A stretch of DNA of 64,000 bases from Lachnospiraceae bacterium (GTDB taxonomy: Bacteria; Bacillota; Clostridia; Lachnospirales; Lachnospiraceae): positions 16,211 through 80,210 of the forward strand of contig CAAFXG010000216.1 of the NCBI GenBank assembly GCA_900766925.1. The letters are read 5' to 3'. A program made the position numbers and the translations under genes. Below, one piece after another: positions 52,313-60,908 of the stretch. The notes under the pieces were generated by a model. It was not told the DNA's origin. It did not search any database and worked only from the letters and a program-made list of their open reading frames with translations. Positions within the stretch are counted from its first letter, which is position 1; the number at the start of each line of letters is the position of its first letter.

Positions 52313-52529
52313 TCACATACCTCCTTGTATACAGGAGACAAAATGAGCGTTAATCCCCTGCCTTTAAATTATTGTCTATGAAATAAAAGCAGAGAATTAA
52401 AAATTTAAAGACTAATAGATGACGACTTTGCCTATATCAACTTGATATGTTCGCCTGCAAAAGAAAATCTGCTTTGTAGTCAACTTACCATATTATTTTA
52501 TAAACTTCAAGTATCTGCAGATAATTTTA
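52313..52529. other. Intergenic stretch without recognised gene
   Basis: These 217 bases separate the spmA stop from the Rpn remnant. They hold the remnant's GGAGGT site. I see no frame of note, no strong hairpin with a T-run, and no RNA gene. It is AT-rich and may be decayed sequence where spmB would be expected. Confidence 0.5.
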
Positions 52530-53141
52530 TTAATCAATCTGCCCAGATAATTTACCAGCAATTTTACAAAATATTATCGCAACAAGCGTTGTAGCCATGG
52601 TTGCCACCAATCCGGGACCTATTATGGCTGTGGAATCAAGACTTCCATACTGGGTTCTATATGCAATTATGTTCATTGGAATCAATTGAAGAGAAGATAT
52701 GTTAATCACAATTAATGTACACATTTCATTTGATGCAGCCTTTAATTTATTCGTCATAAGTCGTTTTCTTTCAAGCTCAGCAAGCCCGTTCATAGCCATT
52801 AGTCCTGCAGGTGTTGCAGCCCATCCCAGGCCTAGTATATTGGCAATCATATTTGTGGCAATATATGTTCTGACTTCAGCATCTTCGGGTATTCTGGGAA
52901 ATAAAAAACTGATTGCCGGATTTATAGATTTTGTCCATCTGGCAATCAGACCTGATTCTTTCGCGATATTCATAATTCCATTCCACATTCCTACAACACC
53001 AAGCATTACTATGCACAGCTCCACAGCCTCCTTAGCAGAATCCAATGCTCCCTCGGCAACCATCCCAACTATTTCACCGCCACTGATACCACCGAATATC
53101 ACTCCCGCGATAATCATAAATGCCCAGATATAATTAAGCAT
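52530..53141 (-). CDS. spmA: Spore maturation protein A-like nucleoside-recognition membrane protein
   Basis: 203 residues. LNYIWAFMIIAGVIFG, ELCIVMLGVVGMWNGIMNI and IATNMIANILGLGWAATPAGL are typical of SpmA, a Gate-domain membrane protein needed for full spore core dehydration in Bacillus. About five helices are visible. spmB usually follows directly, but here the next sequence is an Rpn remnant, so spmB is lost or elsewhere. A possible minus-strand promoter (TTGAAT 53191-53196, TATAAT 53170-53175) has only a 15-base spacer. Confidence 0.82.
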   Translation of the reverse strand: MLNYIWAFMIIAGVIFGGISGGEIVGMVAEGALDSAKEAVELCIVMLGVVGMWNGIMNIAKESGLIARWTKSINPAISFLFPRIPEDAEVRTYIATNMIANILGLGWAATPAGLMAMNGLAELERKRLMTNKLKAASNEMCTLIVINISSLQLIPMNIIAYRTQYGSLDSTAIIGPGLVATMATTLVAIIFCKIAGKLSGQID

Positions 53142-53223
53142 ACGACCCCCACAAAACTCTAACTGTTAAATTATATGCACCGAGTCACCCATTCAATACC
53201 AGCAATTCAACAACTGCAAAGAC

Positions 53224-53461
53224 AAGAGGCTGTCAAATTAGCTATAAACAGAGCAGACCGCCGTAAAAAATTATAAACCTGTACTGTTTGAATGACTTTG
53301 TTATGCTATGAAGAAGAGACTTAAAAATCATGGAAGCCCATGCTGAACATGATTTTTGTATAAGGCTCTTCGTAATGTCCTGCATAACGGAATGAAAACA
53401 GTACAGGTTTATAATTTTTTACGGCAGTCTGCTCTGTTTATAGCTAATTTGACAGCCTCTT
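53224..53461. mobile_element. MITE-like 238-bp palindromic element
   Basis: Terminal arms 53224-53289 and 53396-53461 (66 bases each) are reverse complements with one mismatch. The inner 106 bases extend the pairing imperfectly (GTTATGC, GAAGAG, AAAAATCATG). The termini read AAGAGGCTGTCAAATTAGCT, and GAGGCTGTC-type ends are common in insertion sequences. No transposase frame is present and no clear target duplication flanks it. It fills most of the 345-base gap between the ABC gene and spmA and could form one giant hairpin in RNA. Confidence 0.7.
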
Positions 53462-53486
53462 AATTTTCAAAAGTTTCTTCTATGTT

Positions 53487-56186
53487 TTATTCACTTCGAA
53501 GTGCTTCTACAGGGTCCTTCTTAGATGCGCCCTTGGCTGGTATAAATCCTCCTATCATTGTGAGGATAACACTTATTGCAACAAGAATAATTCCACCGGC
53601 GACCGGAAGCTTAGCCACACCAACCAGACCAGAAACATGTTCAATAACCATATTTATTGGGATGTTCAGCAATATTGTAACTCCTATACCAAGCACACCT
53701 GCCACAAATCCAATAATAATTGTTTCGGCATTGAATACCCTTGAAATATCCTTCTTCGATGCACCAATACTTCTTAGTACACCAATTTCCTTTGTTCTTT
53801 CAAGAACGGAGATGTACGTTATAATACCAATCATAATTGATGATACGACAAGTGATATCGCCACAAAGGCCATCAAAACATACGAAATCGAATTGATAAT
53901 TTTACTGACCGAAGACATCATTGTTCCTACCATATCAGTATAGGATATCTCTTTTTGCTCTTCGCCGTCAGCTTTAACCTTCTCATTATATTCCTCAATT
54001 ATATCAATAATTTTTTCCTTAGATTCGAAATCTGTCGGATAAATTCTGATTACCTTAGGATCATTTTCATATGCAATGCCCAGCGAAATAAGATTGTCCT
54101 CATATGTCGCATCCTTTGCCGCAACAAGGTCGGAAATAGAAACTCCCTGGGACACTGTCTCTGTAGCAGCGGTCATCATTTCAACAAACTGCTGAAGCTG
54201 ATCTGCCGGAAGTGAAGCCATGTACTGATATAATTCTTCATCAGTCATATCTGCAATTCCCATTTGCTCCATCATTTCCTGTGACTGTTCAAGTGCTTCC
54301 TGTTCCTTTTCAGCCTCAATATCTGCACCAAAATCGTATCCTGTAAATATATTCTTGTCCGGGTTATCAAGCTGTGCCTTTCCCACATCACTATTCCTTG
54401 ACGTATCCATCAGATAATCAACCAGCTCATGTCTGTATCCGATAGTTGTAGAAATAGAATGTACCGATGCCTTTTCATTAGGGCGGATAATTCCCACTAC
54501 CTTGATGTCTATTCCATTTGCAATTTTATCCTTCATATAATCTACATCATCACTCATATCAACATACGTGTCTGTCGCCTTATCATACTGATAAAACTCA
54601 CATGAAGGTACAACCTTATATGTCAGACTAAGCAGGTCTTCGTAAGTATATGAAGTGTTTTCAAATCTCTTGCTCTCACCGGCAAATGCTGCGGTCATCA
54701 TTTCCTGAAGCTCTTTTACATCACGGATTCCAAGTGTATACAGCTCATAATCGGTTATCTCATTATGTTCTGTAACTACCATGACAACTTCATCGTAATT
54801 TTCCGGCCATCTTCCTGCGACAACATCATACTGACTGTCAAGTAATTCCTGATTCTGAATAAGCTCGGACCATACATCAGTTGTACTCTGTGATGTTGCC
54901 ATACTCATATTTGACATTTGAGCCATAGAGCCAAAACCAATACTGTCAAATACTGTGGAAGGATTTACCTGATATATTCCATTATTGGTATCAGGCTTAT
55001 ATGCATTTATGGTGATACCATAAGTATACATTATATCACTTGTATAATCCTTTATTACCTGACCTTCACCCTCTTCGATATAATCCCTAAATGAAACCAT
55101 GTCATTTATCTTAACCTCACCGAGCATGGTATCAATATAATCCCCAATGAAGTTATTTGAATATACCTTGTCCATGTCATGCTCTTCACCACTGGTCATA
55201 TCTGTTCCGAGCATTATTCCCATCATCGAGGACATATCAATGGATTCATCAGTTATCTCCAACGGATAGGTAGAAAGAGTATCCTCTTCAACATTCTTTA
55301 TGTAATTATTAAAGCCATCCGACAATGATAAAATCAGTGCAATACCTATAATACCTATACTTCCGGCAAATGCTGTAAGAATAGTCCTACCCTTTTTGGT
55401 AAGCAGGTTGTTAAACGATAGATTTAATGCCGTAAGATATGACATTCTTTTATGTCTGCTATCCTTTGGATTTACCGGTTCATATGTTTCCTTAGCTGCT
55501 TCCTCATCGCTATAAGGCATAGAGTCAGCCTTAACCTCGCCATCCACAAGCTTGATTATTCTTGTAGAATACTTCTCCGCCAGCTCAGGATTATGAGTAA
55601 CCATAATAACCAGTCTGTCATCAGCAATTTCCTTCAGAAGGTCCATAATCTGAACGCTTGTCTCTGTATCCAGAGCACCCGTAGGCTCATCTGCAAGAAG
55701 AATCTCCGGGTCATTGATAAGCGCACGGGCTATCGCAACCCTCTGCATCTGTCCTCCTGACATCTGATTAGGTTTTTTGTTTAACTGATTACCGAGTCCA
55801 ACCTTTTCAAGGACTTCTTTTGCACGTCGACGCCTCTCTGCCTTAGATACACCGGACAGAGTAAGTGCCAGCTCAACATTTTGTAATACAGTCTGATGCA
55901 TAATAAGGTTATAGCTCTGGAATACAAATCCGACAGAATGATTTCTATACGAATCCCAATCCTTATCCTTATACTGCTTTGTTGATTTGCCCTTAATTAT
56001 CAAATCTCCATCTGTATACTGATCCAAACCGCCAATTATGTTAAGCAGTGTTGTTTTTCCACATCCGGAATGACCAAGAATTGATACAAATTCATTAGCT
56101 CTGAAATTAATGTTCACTCCTTTAAGTGCATGCACAGTGGTATCGCCAGTCAAATAGTCCTTGACTATATTTTTTAACTGTAACAT
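53487..56186 (-). CDS. MacB-like ABC transporter, fused ATPase and FtsX-type permease
   Basis: 899 residues. The first ~225 are an ABC ATPase of the LolD/MacB class: LGHSGCGKTTLLN, MSGGQMQRVAIARAL and ILLADEPTGALDT. A helix near residue 270 (ILTAFAGSIGIIGIALILSL) opens the permease, followed by a ~450-residue outer domain (about 295-745). Three C-terminal helices end in the FtsX signature with ERTKEIGVLRSIGASKKDIS. Such proteins move peptides, lipids or antibiotics, or transmit force to wall enzymes. It has its own predicted promoter with an overlapping dyad at 56259-56308, so it is probably regulated apart from its neighbours. AAGGAGG precedes the ATG. Confidence 0.9.
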   Translation of the reverse strand: MLQLKNIVKDYLTGDTTVHALKGVNINFRANEFVSILGHSGCGKTTLLNIIGGLDQYTDGDLIIKGKSTKQYKDKDWDSYRNHSVGFVFQSYNLIMHQTVLQNVELALTLSGVSKAERRRRAKEVLEKVGLGNQLNKKPNQMSGGQMQRVAIARALINDPEILLADEPTGALDTETSVQIMDLLKEIADDRLVIMVTHNPELAEKYSTRIIKLVDGEVKADSMPYSDEEAAKETYEPVNPKDSRHKRMSYLTALNLSFNNLLTKKGRTILTAFAGSIGIIGIALILSLSDGFNNYIKNVEEDTLSTYPLEITDESIDMSSMMGIMLGTDMTSGEEHDMDKVYSNNFIGDYIDTMLGEVKINDMVSFRDYIEEGEGQVIKDYTSDIMYTYGITINAYKPDTNNGIYQVNPSTVFDSIGFGSMAQMSNMSMATSQSTTDVWSELIQNQELLDSQYDVVAGRWPENYDEVVMVVTEHNEITDYELYTLGIRDVKELQEMMTAAFAGESKRFENTSYTYEDLLSLTYKVVPSCEFYQYDKATDTYVDMSDDVDYMKDKIANGIDIKVVGIIRPNEKASVHSISTTIGYRHELVDYLMDTSRNSDVGKAQLDNPDKNIFTGYDFGADIEAEKEQEALEQSQEMMEQMGIADMTDEELYQYMASLPADQLQQFVEMMTAATETVSQGVSISDLVAAKDATYEDNLISLGIAYENDPKVIRIYPTDFESKEKIIDIIEEYNEKVKADGEEQKEISYTDMVGTMMSSVSKIINSISYVLMAFVAISLVVSSIMIGIITYISVLERTKEIGVLRSIGASKKDISRVFNAETIIIGFVAGVLGIGVTILLNIPINMVIEHVSGLVGVAKLPVAGGIILVAISVILTMIGGFIPAKGASKKDPVEALRSE

Positions 56187-56212
56187 CTCTTCCTCCTTGT
56201 ATAATATGTAAT

Positions 56213-56239
56213 GACTCGATTGATTTCATCAATCGGGTC
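56213..56239 (-). promoter_or_regulatory. Leader hairpin ahead of the MacB-like gene
   Basis: GACTCGATTGAT and ATCAATCGGGTC form a 12-base stem (one G-T pair) around a three-base loop, between the predicted promoter and the start codon at 56186. There is no T-run, so it is more likely a leader structure affecting RNA stability or translation than a terminator. Confidence 0.45.
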
Positions 56240-56258
56240 CTGTCCTTCAATTATTGTA

Positions 56259-56308
56259 TATACTCGCCACAACGTGGATAGTGTAACCCAGCAACAAGCT
56301 TTAGTCAA
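56259..56308 (-). promoter_or_regulatory. Promoter with overlapping dyad for the MacB-like ABC gene
   Basis: On the minus strand TTGACT (56303-56308), a 17-base spacer and TACACT (56280-56285) give a good sigma-A promoter about 95 bases before the ATG at 56186. An imperfect dyad, TATACTCGCCA caacg TGGATAGTGTA (56259-56285), covers the -10 box and the transcription start region. This is where a repressor would act. No regulator gene is adjacent. Confidence 0.5.
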
Positions 56309-56405
56309 GGTAATATTGTTTATTTTCATACTAAATTCACAGAATCTCTTCCTTATGTTTTTGCTAATTTGCTCTCCCGTTCCCTTTTGGTATGCACCTC
56401 TCCAA

Positions 56406-56458
56406 GACCTGCTCACTTCCTCTTCGCTTCGAGTCAGTGAACGGGCGTCGCCCTATAC
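56406..56458 (-). repeat. GC-rich dispersed repeat (copy 2)
   Basis: GACCT, CTTCGCTTCGAGTCAGTG and CGCCCTATAC match the copy at 50914-50963 in order and orientation, with a changed middle (gaacgggcgt against cgcgcgctcg). It forms the loop of the A1-A2 hairpin. The preceding TTTGCTCTCCCG also matches the head of copy 1. Confidence 0.7.
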
Positions 56459-56542
56459 ACGAAAAGGGAACCGGAGAGCAGACTCTGGCATGACTTATGT
56501 ATATATATATATATATATATTATTTAAGACCGTCAATGTACT

Positions 56543-56596
56543 CGTCGGCACTTAACGAGCTTGCTTTTCAAAAGCGAGTTTAGTGTCCGCTACGTG
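56543..56596. repeat. Conserved core of the long inverted-repeat element (copy 2)
   Basis: CGTCGGCACTTAACGAG (56543-56559) and CGAGTTTAGTGTCCGCTACG (56575-56594) are the reverse complement of the two core boxes at 42723-42739 and 42690-42709, with two or three changes. The two boxes are themselves partly complementary (GGCACTTAA with TTTAGTGTCC), so the core can form its own stem-loop inside the A2-A3 arms. The arms of the two copies are mostly different sequences. Confidence 0.8.
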
Positions 56597-56690
56597 TACA
56601 TCGAGCGAAAGCGTGTCTTATTAACATATATATACATAAGTCATGCCAGAGTCTGCTCTCCGGTTCCCTTTTGGTGTGCAGATCTTGTGC

Positions 56691-58418
56691 CTACATCATG
56701 TATTCAACCATCTGTTTTACAGCATTGCCAAATTCAGTTGACTTCTGCTGTGCATCCTCAAAGTTGCTCCCGATTACGCCATAATAAAACTTAATCTTTG
56801 GTTCTGTTCCTGAAGGTCTTACACATAACCATGCGCCACCCTCAAGCTCATAATAAACAACATTTGACTTAGGAAGCTCTGTAGGAATAACTGCTCCGTT
56901 AATCATATTTGTTGCTGTATCGTTATCATAATTACGTGCCCAGAGAACCTTAAGGCCTGCAATTGACTTAGGTGTATTTTCTTTGAGCTGTGTCATGATG
57001 CTCTGGATTTTCTCAAGACCCTCTATACCCTTCAGGGTAATTGTCTCGATTGCATCAAGATGATAGCCATACTTCTCATACATATCAATCATGGCATCCC
57101 AAAGTGTCATATCCTTTGACTTATAATAAGCTGCTGCCTCACAAAGTGCCATTGTAGCAACGATGGCATCCTTATCTCTTGCATGGGTACCGATAAGACA
57201 GCCGTAACTCTCCTCAAAACCAAAGAGATATGTTCCGTTATGCTTTGTCTCGAATTCAAGCATCTTCTGTCCGATATATTTAAAGCCTGTCAATACCTCT
57301 ACAAGCTCAACTCCATAATGCTTAGCCATTTCATTTACAAGATTCGTTGTAACAATAGACTTAATTAATACACCATCCTCAGGCAGTCCCTTTGTCTCTT
57401 TTATCTGACTAATCTCATAATCTGCAAGAAGACTTCCTGACATATTACCTGTCAGACAATGATAATCGCCTTCCTTATCCTTTACATATACACCAAGTCT
57501 GTCTGCATCAGGATCTGTTGCAAGAACTAAATCCGCATCATGCTGCTTAGCAAGCGCAAGTGCAAGCTCAAATGCTTCTGAGGTCTCCGGATTAGGATAG
57601 CTTACAGTCGGGAAATTACCATCCGGCAGCTCCTGCTCAGGAACAATATATACGTTGTGAAAACCTATTTCCCTGAGAATCCTTCTTGCAGGGATATTAC
57701 CGGTTCCGTGTAAAGGTGTATATACAATCTTTATCTCATCTCCGTATTTGTCTATGCAATCCTGATGAATTACAAGCTTCTTGAGCTCTGCCATGTATGC
57801 ATCGTCAATTTCTTTGCCAATTATTTCATATAAGTCCTCATGAATTGCTTCCTGCTTAGGCATTGTCTTTGCATCCTGTACATTTATAGCCTTAACCTCA
57901 CGCATAATACCGGCATCATGAGGAGGTGTAATCTGTGCGCCGTCCTCCCAATACACCTTATATCCGTTATATTCCGGTGGATTGTGGCTGGCTGTAATAT
58001 TAATGCCTGCAACACAACCAAGATATCTTACGGCAAACGAAAGCTCAGGTGTAGGTCTTAACGAATCAAAAACATAAGCCTTAATACCATTTGCGGCAAG
58101 ACACAGTGCGGCAACATCTGCGAATTCAGGTGAACATCTTCTTGAATCAAATGCAATTGCAACACCCTGTGATTGCTTTTTACGACGAATGATATAGTTT
58201 GCAAGTCCCTGGGTAGCTTTGGCAACAACATAATTATTCATTCTGTTGATACCTGCTCCAATGATACCTCTAAGTCCTGCGGTACCAAATTCAAGTTCTG
58301 CATAAAAACGTTCTTTTATTTCTTTATCATCATCTTTAATTGCAAGTAATTCCCTTCTTGTCTCCTCATCGAAAAATGGGCTTGTAGTCCACTCCTCATA
58401 TATTTTCATGTAATCCAT
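56691..58418 (-). CDS. pgm: Phosphoglucomutase/phosphomannomutase (alpha-D-phosphohexomutase)
   Basis: 575 residues, the length of Firmicute PgcA-type enzymes. TASHNPPEYNGYK holds the phosphoserine at residue 144, DPDADRLGV is the metal-binding loop, GFEESYG the sugar loop and RPSGTEPKIKFY the phosphate-binding C-terminal site. It interconverts glucose 6- and 1-phosphate, which supplies RfbA with substrate for dTDP-rhamnose. AAGGAGG precedes the ATG. It follows the PEGA lipoprotein gene by 13 bases. Confidence 0.94.
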   Translation of the reverse strand: MDYMKIYEEWTTSPFFDEETRRELLAIKDDDKEIKERFYAELEFGTAGLRGIIGAGINRMNNYVVAKATQGLANYIIRRKKQSQGVAIAFDSRRCSPEFADVAALCLAANGIKAYVFDSLRPTPELSFAVRYLGCVAGINITASHNPPEYNGYKVYWEDGAQITPPHDAGIMREVKAINVQDAKTMPKQEAIHEDLYEIIGKEIDDAYMAELKKLVIHQDCIDKYGDEIKIVYTPLHGTGNIPARRILREIGFHNVYIVPEQELPDGNFPTVSYPNPETSEAFELALALAKQHDADLVLATDPDADRLGVYVKDKEGDYHCLTGNMSGSLLADYEISQIKETKGLPEDGVLIKSIVTTNLVNEMAKHYGVELVEVLTGFKYIGQKMLEFETKHNGTYLFGFEESYGCLIGTHARDKDAIVATMALCEAAAYYKSKDMTLWDAMIDMYEKYGYHLDAIETITLKGIEGLEKIQSIMTQLKENTPKSIAGLKVLWARNYDNDTATNMINGAVIPTELPKSNVVYYELEGGAWLCVRPSGTEPKIKFYYGVIGSNFEDAQQKSTEFGNAVKQMVEYMM

Positions 58419-58431
58419 GATGTTCCTCCTT

Positions 58432-59787
58432 TTATTCTAATAGGTCTGACAATGAAGTAAGTGCCGCAAAATTGTATTCATCATCCTGACCATCATCTGT
58501 TGCTGTAATTGTGTAACTCTTTATTAAATAACCCGTCTGGTATAAAAGAATATTATGTGTTCCGGCTTCCTTTTTGAAGCTGACAGGGGCTATACCAACA
58601 TACTCCCCATCCACATAAACGCCTACACCCACAGGTGAATTTACTTTAATAATATTACCGGAAATTGTATTAACCGGTTTAGAAGAAGCATCTGAGTCAC
58701 TTGCCGACTGACCTGAAGTTTCCTCTGTCGCAGTAGCCGGCGACTCTGTAGTAGAAACAATGGCAGCCGTTTCCGTAGTTGTTTCCTCTGTGGTTTCTTC
58801 TTCTGTAGTTTCAAGCTCGGTAAGCTCAATTGTAAATACCTTCACTGCCTGAGAAATCTTAAAGCTTCCATTGAATGTATTATACCCATCGGCCTTTATC
58901 TTAAGCTCGTAGGTTCCATAGATATTACTATACGCATATCCGTCTAATTTATTACCGTTTATAAAAATTTGCGCATCAGAAGGTGTTATACTAAATGTTG
59001 CCGTTCCCGTAGGAATTGCAATGCTCGTCAAATCGACAAGCGTTTCCTTGTTCTTCTTAACAGATACATTCATGGAATCACAGTAGTCGTTCTTATTGAT
59101 TCTTAATGTATATTCTCCCTCTCTGACTGCTATCAGCATATCATCTGTAACGGGCACTATCACATCATAACCAATCTCAACCATACCACCAATATATGTA
59201 TCCTGATTAACAAGTCTCACATATCCATGACCTGTTTCAACTATTACGGAAATCAGTTTATTTCCATATATATTGAGTGTAACCTGATCCTCTGTACTGA
59301 TTTCCATTGGCTCAATTTCCTTGCCATCATCAAAAACCTTTAAATACTCCGACAAGGTAAACGTTGAACCATTATAAACCGCCTTTGCCTCATCCATATC
59401 CAGAGTAAGCTTACCTGCATCCTCAATAACTTCAGTATACGGATTAGCTGCTATGCTCACAAGCTTAAGGGTATCATTGTAGTACACAATATCTACAACC
59501 ATTCCGCAAACCATGGTATCAATACCTATCTCCTTACCCCGGGTGTTTGTTACACTCACTCCCCCATGATAAATGAGTTCTCTCGCTGAGCCGTCTTCGC
59601 AGTCCATAAAATCGATTAAATTATTGTCTAAATCTATACCGGTAATAACAGCGGTAATCCTGCGCTCCTCGTGTACTATTTTATACTCTTCAGTATCCTC
59701 ATATACTTTCACAGTACCGAAATCACCACAACCGGCGCAAACCGAAAGTGTCAGAACCAGCAACAATATAAATATATTTTTTCGCAT
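58432..59787 (-). CDS. PEGA-domain lipoprotein
   Basis: 451 residues from the ATG at 59787, which has AAGGTG seven bases upstream; an in-frame GTG nine bases earlier overlaps that site. The signal sequence MRKNIFILLLVLTLS ends in CAGC, with Cys20 as the likely lipidated residue. Two PEGA domains follow: about 255-320 (FSITPSDAQIFINGNKLDGY) and about 375-440 (VNSPVGVGVYVDGEYVGIAP). A Thr/Glu/Ser-rich linker of ~45 residues joins them. PEGA domains are surface modules thought to bind wall or protein ligands. The first ~240 residues are a beta-rich region without a recognised family. Confidence 0.82.
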   Translation of the reverse strand: MRKNIFILLLVLTLSVCAGCGDFGTVKVYEDTEEYKIVHEERRITAVITGIDLDNNLIDFMDCEDGSARELIYHGGVSVTNTRGKEIGIDTMVCGMVVDIVYYNDTLKLVSIAANPYTEVIEDAGKLTLDMDEAKAVYNGSTFTLSEYLKVFDDGKEIEPMEISTEDQVTLNIYGNKLISVIVETGHGYVRLVNQDTYIGGMVEIGYDVIVPVTDDMLIAVREGEYTLRINKNDYCDSMNVSVKKNKETLVDLTSIAIPTGTATFSITPSDAQIFINGNKLDGYAYSNIYGTYELKIKADGYNTFNGSFKISQAVKVFTIELTELETTEEETTEETTTETAAIVSTTESPATATEETSGQSASDSDASSKPVNTISGNIIKVNSPVGVGVYVDGEYVGIAPVSFKKEAGTHNILLYQTGYLIKSYTITATDDGQDDEYNFAALTSLSDLLE

Positions 59788-59841
59788 AGTACCCACCTTA
59801 ACTACTGTATTATACAGGATAATATCGAAAAAGTGAAGATA

Positions 59842-60837
59842 CTAATTTATATATTCTTTTAGTTTTTCTAGTAAATCCTTTTTGCGCTCTTCATCCTGTA
59901 TTACCTTTGTCAGCTTCTCCAGCATCTTAGGCGATATCCAGTTTTTTGGCGCATTTATGTACTGATTGCTTATCTTATAAAATTTTTCCGGATAGGAATA
60001 TAATTTATATATATAATCCATGTCGTCCCTGCTAAGCGGACATATTTTTCCGTAACACTCTATTATTTCAAACATGAGTGAAACATCATAATTATTTTTT
60101 TCAACTATTTTACGCACAAAATGATATAAATCATCCAGTTGGTTGCCTACATAGAACTTATCAAAATTCACGGTCGCTGCCGACACATCACCATTATCTT
60201 TATACGAAAATAAAATACTGTGCTGATTATACATTCCATGGCAATATCCAAGGTGCGTATTTTCATAGCCACTTTCTTGTAAATATGATTTTTCTTTTTC
60301 ACATTCCAAAGCCTGCCCATAAAAATAATCAAAAGCCTTTATGTACAGCTCCTCGAAGACCTTTTTGGATTTTTGTCTCCCGACAAAGCTTCTAACCCGT
60401 TTCAGCTCCTGATTCCGTCTTCTGAAATCTCCGGAAAGCCTGATATGTACATCACTCTCCGTGCTCTCAAACGCCTTCCTGCACGCGAAATGAAGCTTAG
60501 CCAGATTTTCAACGGCAAGCTGAATTTCAACAGGATTATTTACATTGCATTCCTTTCCGTCAAATGCCCTTCGCATTACATACGGATTATTATATCTGTC
60601 AAAGGTTACAAGCTCGCCATGAACATTTTTGATGCATCTGTCAATTTGAGTAAAACCAATTTCAAATAATTTCTCTTTAAGCTGATATTCAGCATTTAGC
60701 CTGCTCTCATTTACTTCCGGTATTTTTAGCTGAAAATATCCTTTATCCGTTTTCAGCAGTGTGGCGCCACGTCCTCTCATGGTCTGGTAGATTTCCATAT
60801 CATATGCTTCATATACTTCGGACATTTTATCAGACAA
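59842..60837 (-). CDS. CotS-family kinase-like protein
   Basis: 331 residues from a TTG at 60837 with GGAGGGG well placed upstream; a GTG at 60879 has no site. LLKTDKGYFQLKIP, VMRRAFDGKECN and LAKLHFACR match the N-lobe and linker of spore-coat CotS proteins, which share the aminoglycoside-phosphotransferase fold. GYCHGMYNQHSILF replaces the usual catalytic HGD with HGMYNQHS, and VNFDKFYVGNQLDDL replaces I-DFD. Activity as a kinase is therefore uncertain. In Bacillus, CotS is a coat protein; in Clostridia relatives the role is unknown. The ribosome binding site can be masked by a hairpin (60839-60890). Confidence 0.8.
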   Translation of the reverse strand: MSDKMSEVYEAYDMEIYQTMRGRGATLLKTDKGYFQLKIPEVNESRLNAEYQLKEKLFEIGFTQIDRCIKNVHGELVTFDRYNNPYVMRRAFDGKECNVNNPVEIQLAVENLAKLHFACRKAFESTESDVHIRLSGDFRRRNQELKRVRSFVGRQKSKKVFEELYIKAFDYFYGQALECEKEKSYLQESGYENTHLGYCHGMYNQHSILFSYKDNGDVSAATVNFDKFYVGNQLDDLYHFVRKIVEKNNYDVSLMFEIIECYGKICPLSRDDMDYIYKLYSYPEKFYKISNQYINAPKNWISPKMLEKLTKVIQDEERKKDLLEKLKEYIN

Positions 60838-60838
60838 A

Positions 60839-60890
60839 AAATCCCCTCCAAACATCAATCTTGTTAATTGTATGTCCACAAAGGGGATTT
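60839..60890 (-). promoter_or_regulatory. Hairpin that can mask the cotS-like ribosome binding site
   Basis: On the minus strand AAATCCCCT (60882-60890) pairs perfectly over nine bases with AGGGGATTT (60839-60847). The second arm overlaps the only good ribosome binding site (GGAGGGG, 60843-60849) of the downstream TTG start. Pairing would hide it, so translation could be switched by anything that opens the stem. Confidence 0.5.
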
Positions 60891-60908
60891 AATGCATATA
60901 AATTGGTA

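Larger units (their letters stand above)
56371..56680. repeat. Composite of three inverted-repeat arms enclosing two different repeat cores
   Basis: Arm A2 (56462-56508) and arm A3 (56626-56672) are perfect 47-base reverse complements. Arm A1 (56371-56396) is a direct repeat of part of A3 (56655-56680, 24 of 26 bases) and therefore also pairs with the start of A2. A1-A2 encloses the GC-rich repeat shared with 50887-50963. A2-A3 encloses the core shared with 42688-42740. A run of alternating AT follows A2. The composite fills most of the 504-base gap between the phosphoglucomutase stop and the MacB-like gene. Confidence 0.9.

Noticed and set aside
53170..53196. Promoter of spmA
   Set aside because: TTGAAT and TATAAT are present on the minus strand, but the spacer is only 15 bases, so I did not list it as a feature.
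56174..56416. 80-codon minus-strand frame overlapping the start of the MacB-like gene
   Set aside because: It reads through arm A1, the predicted promoter and the leader hairpin, overlaps the next start and has no ribosome binding site. It is most likely chance.
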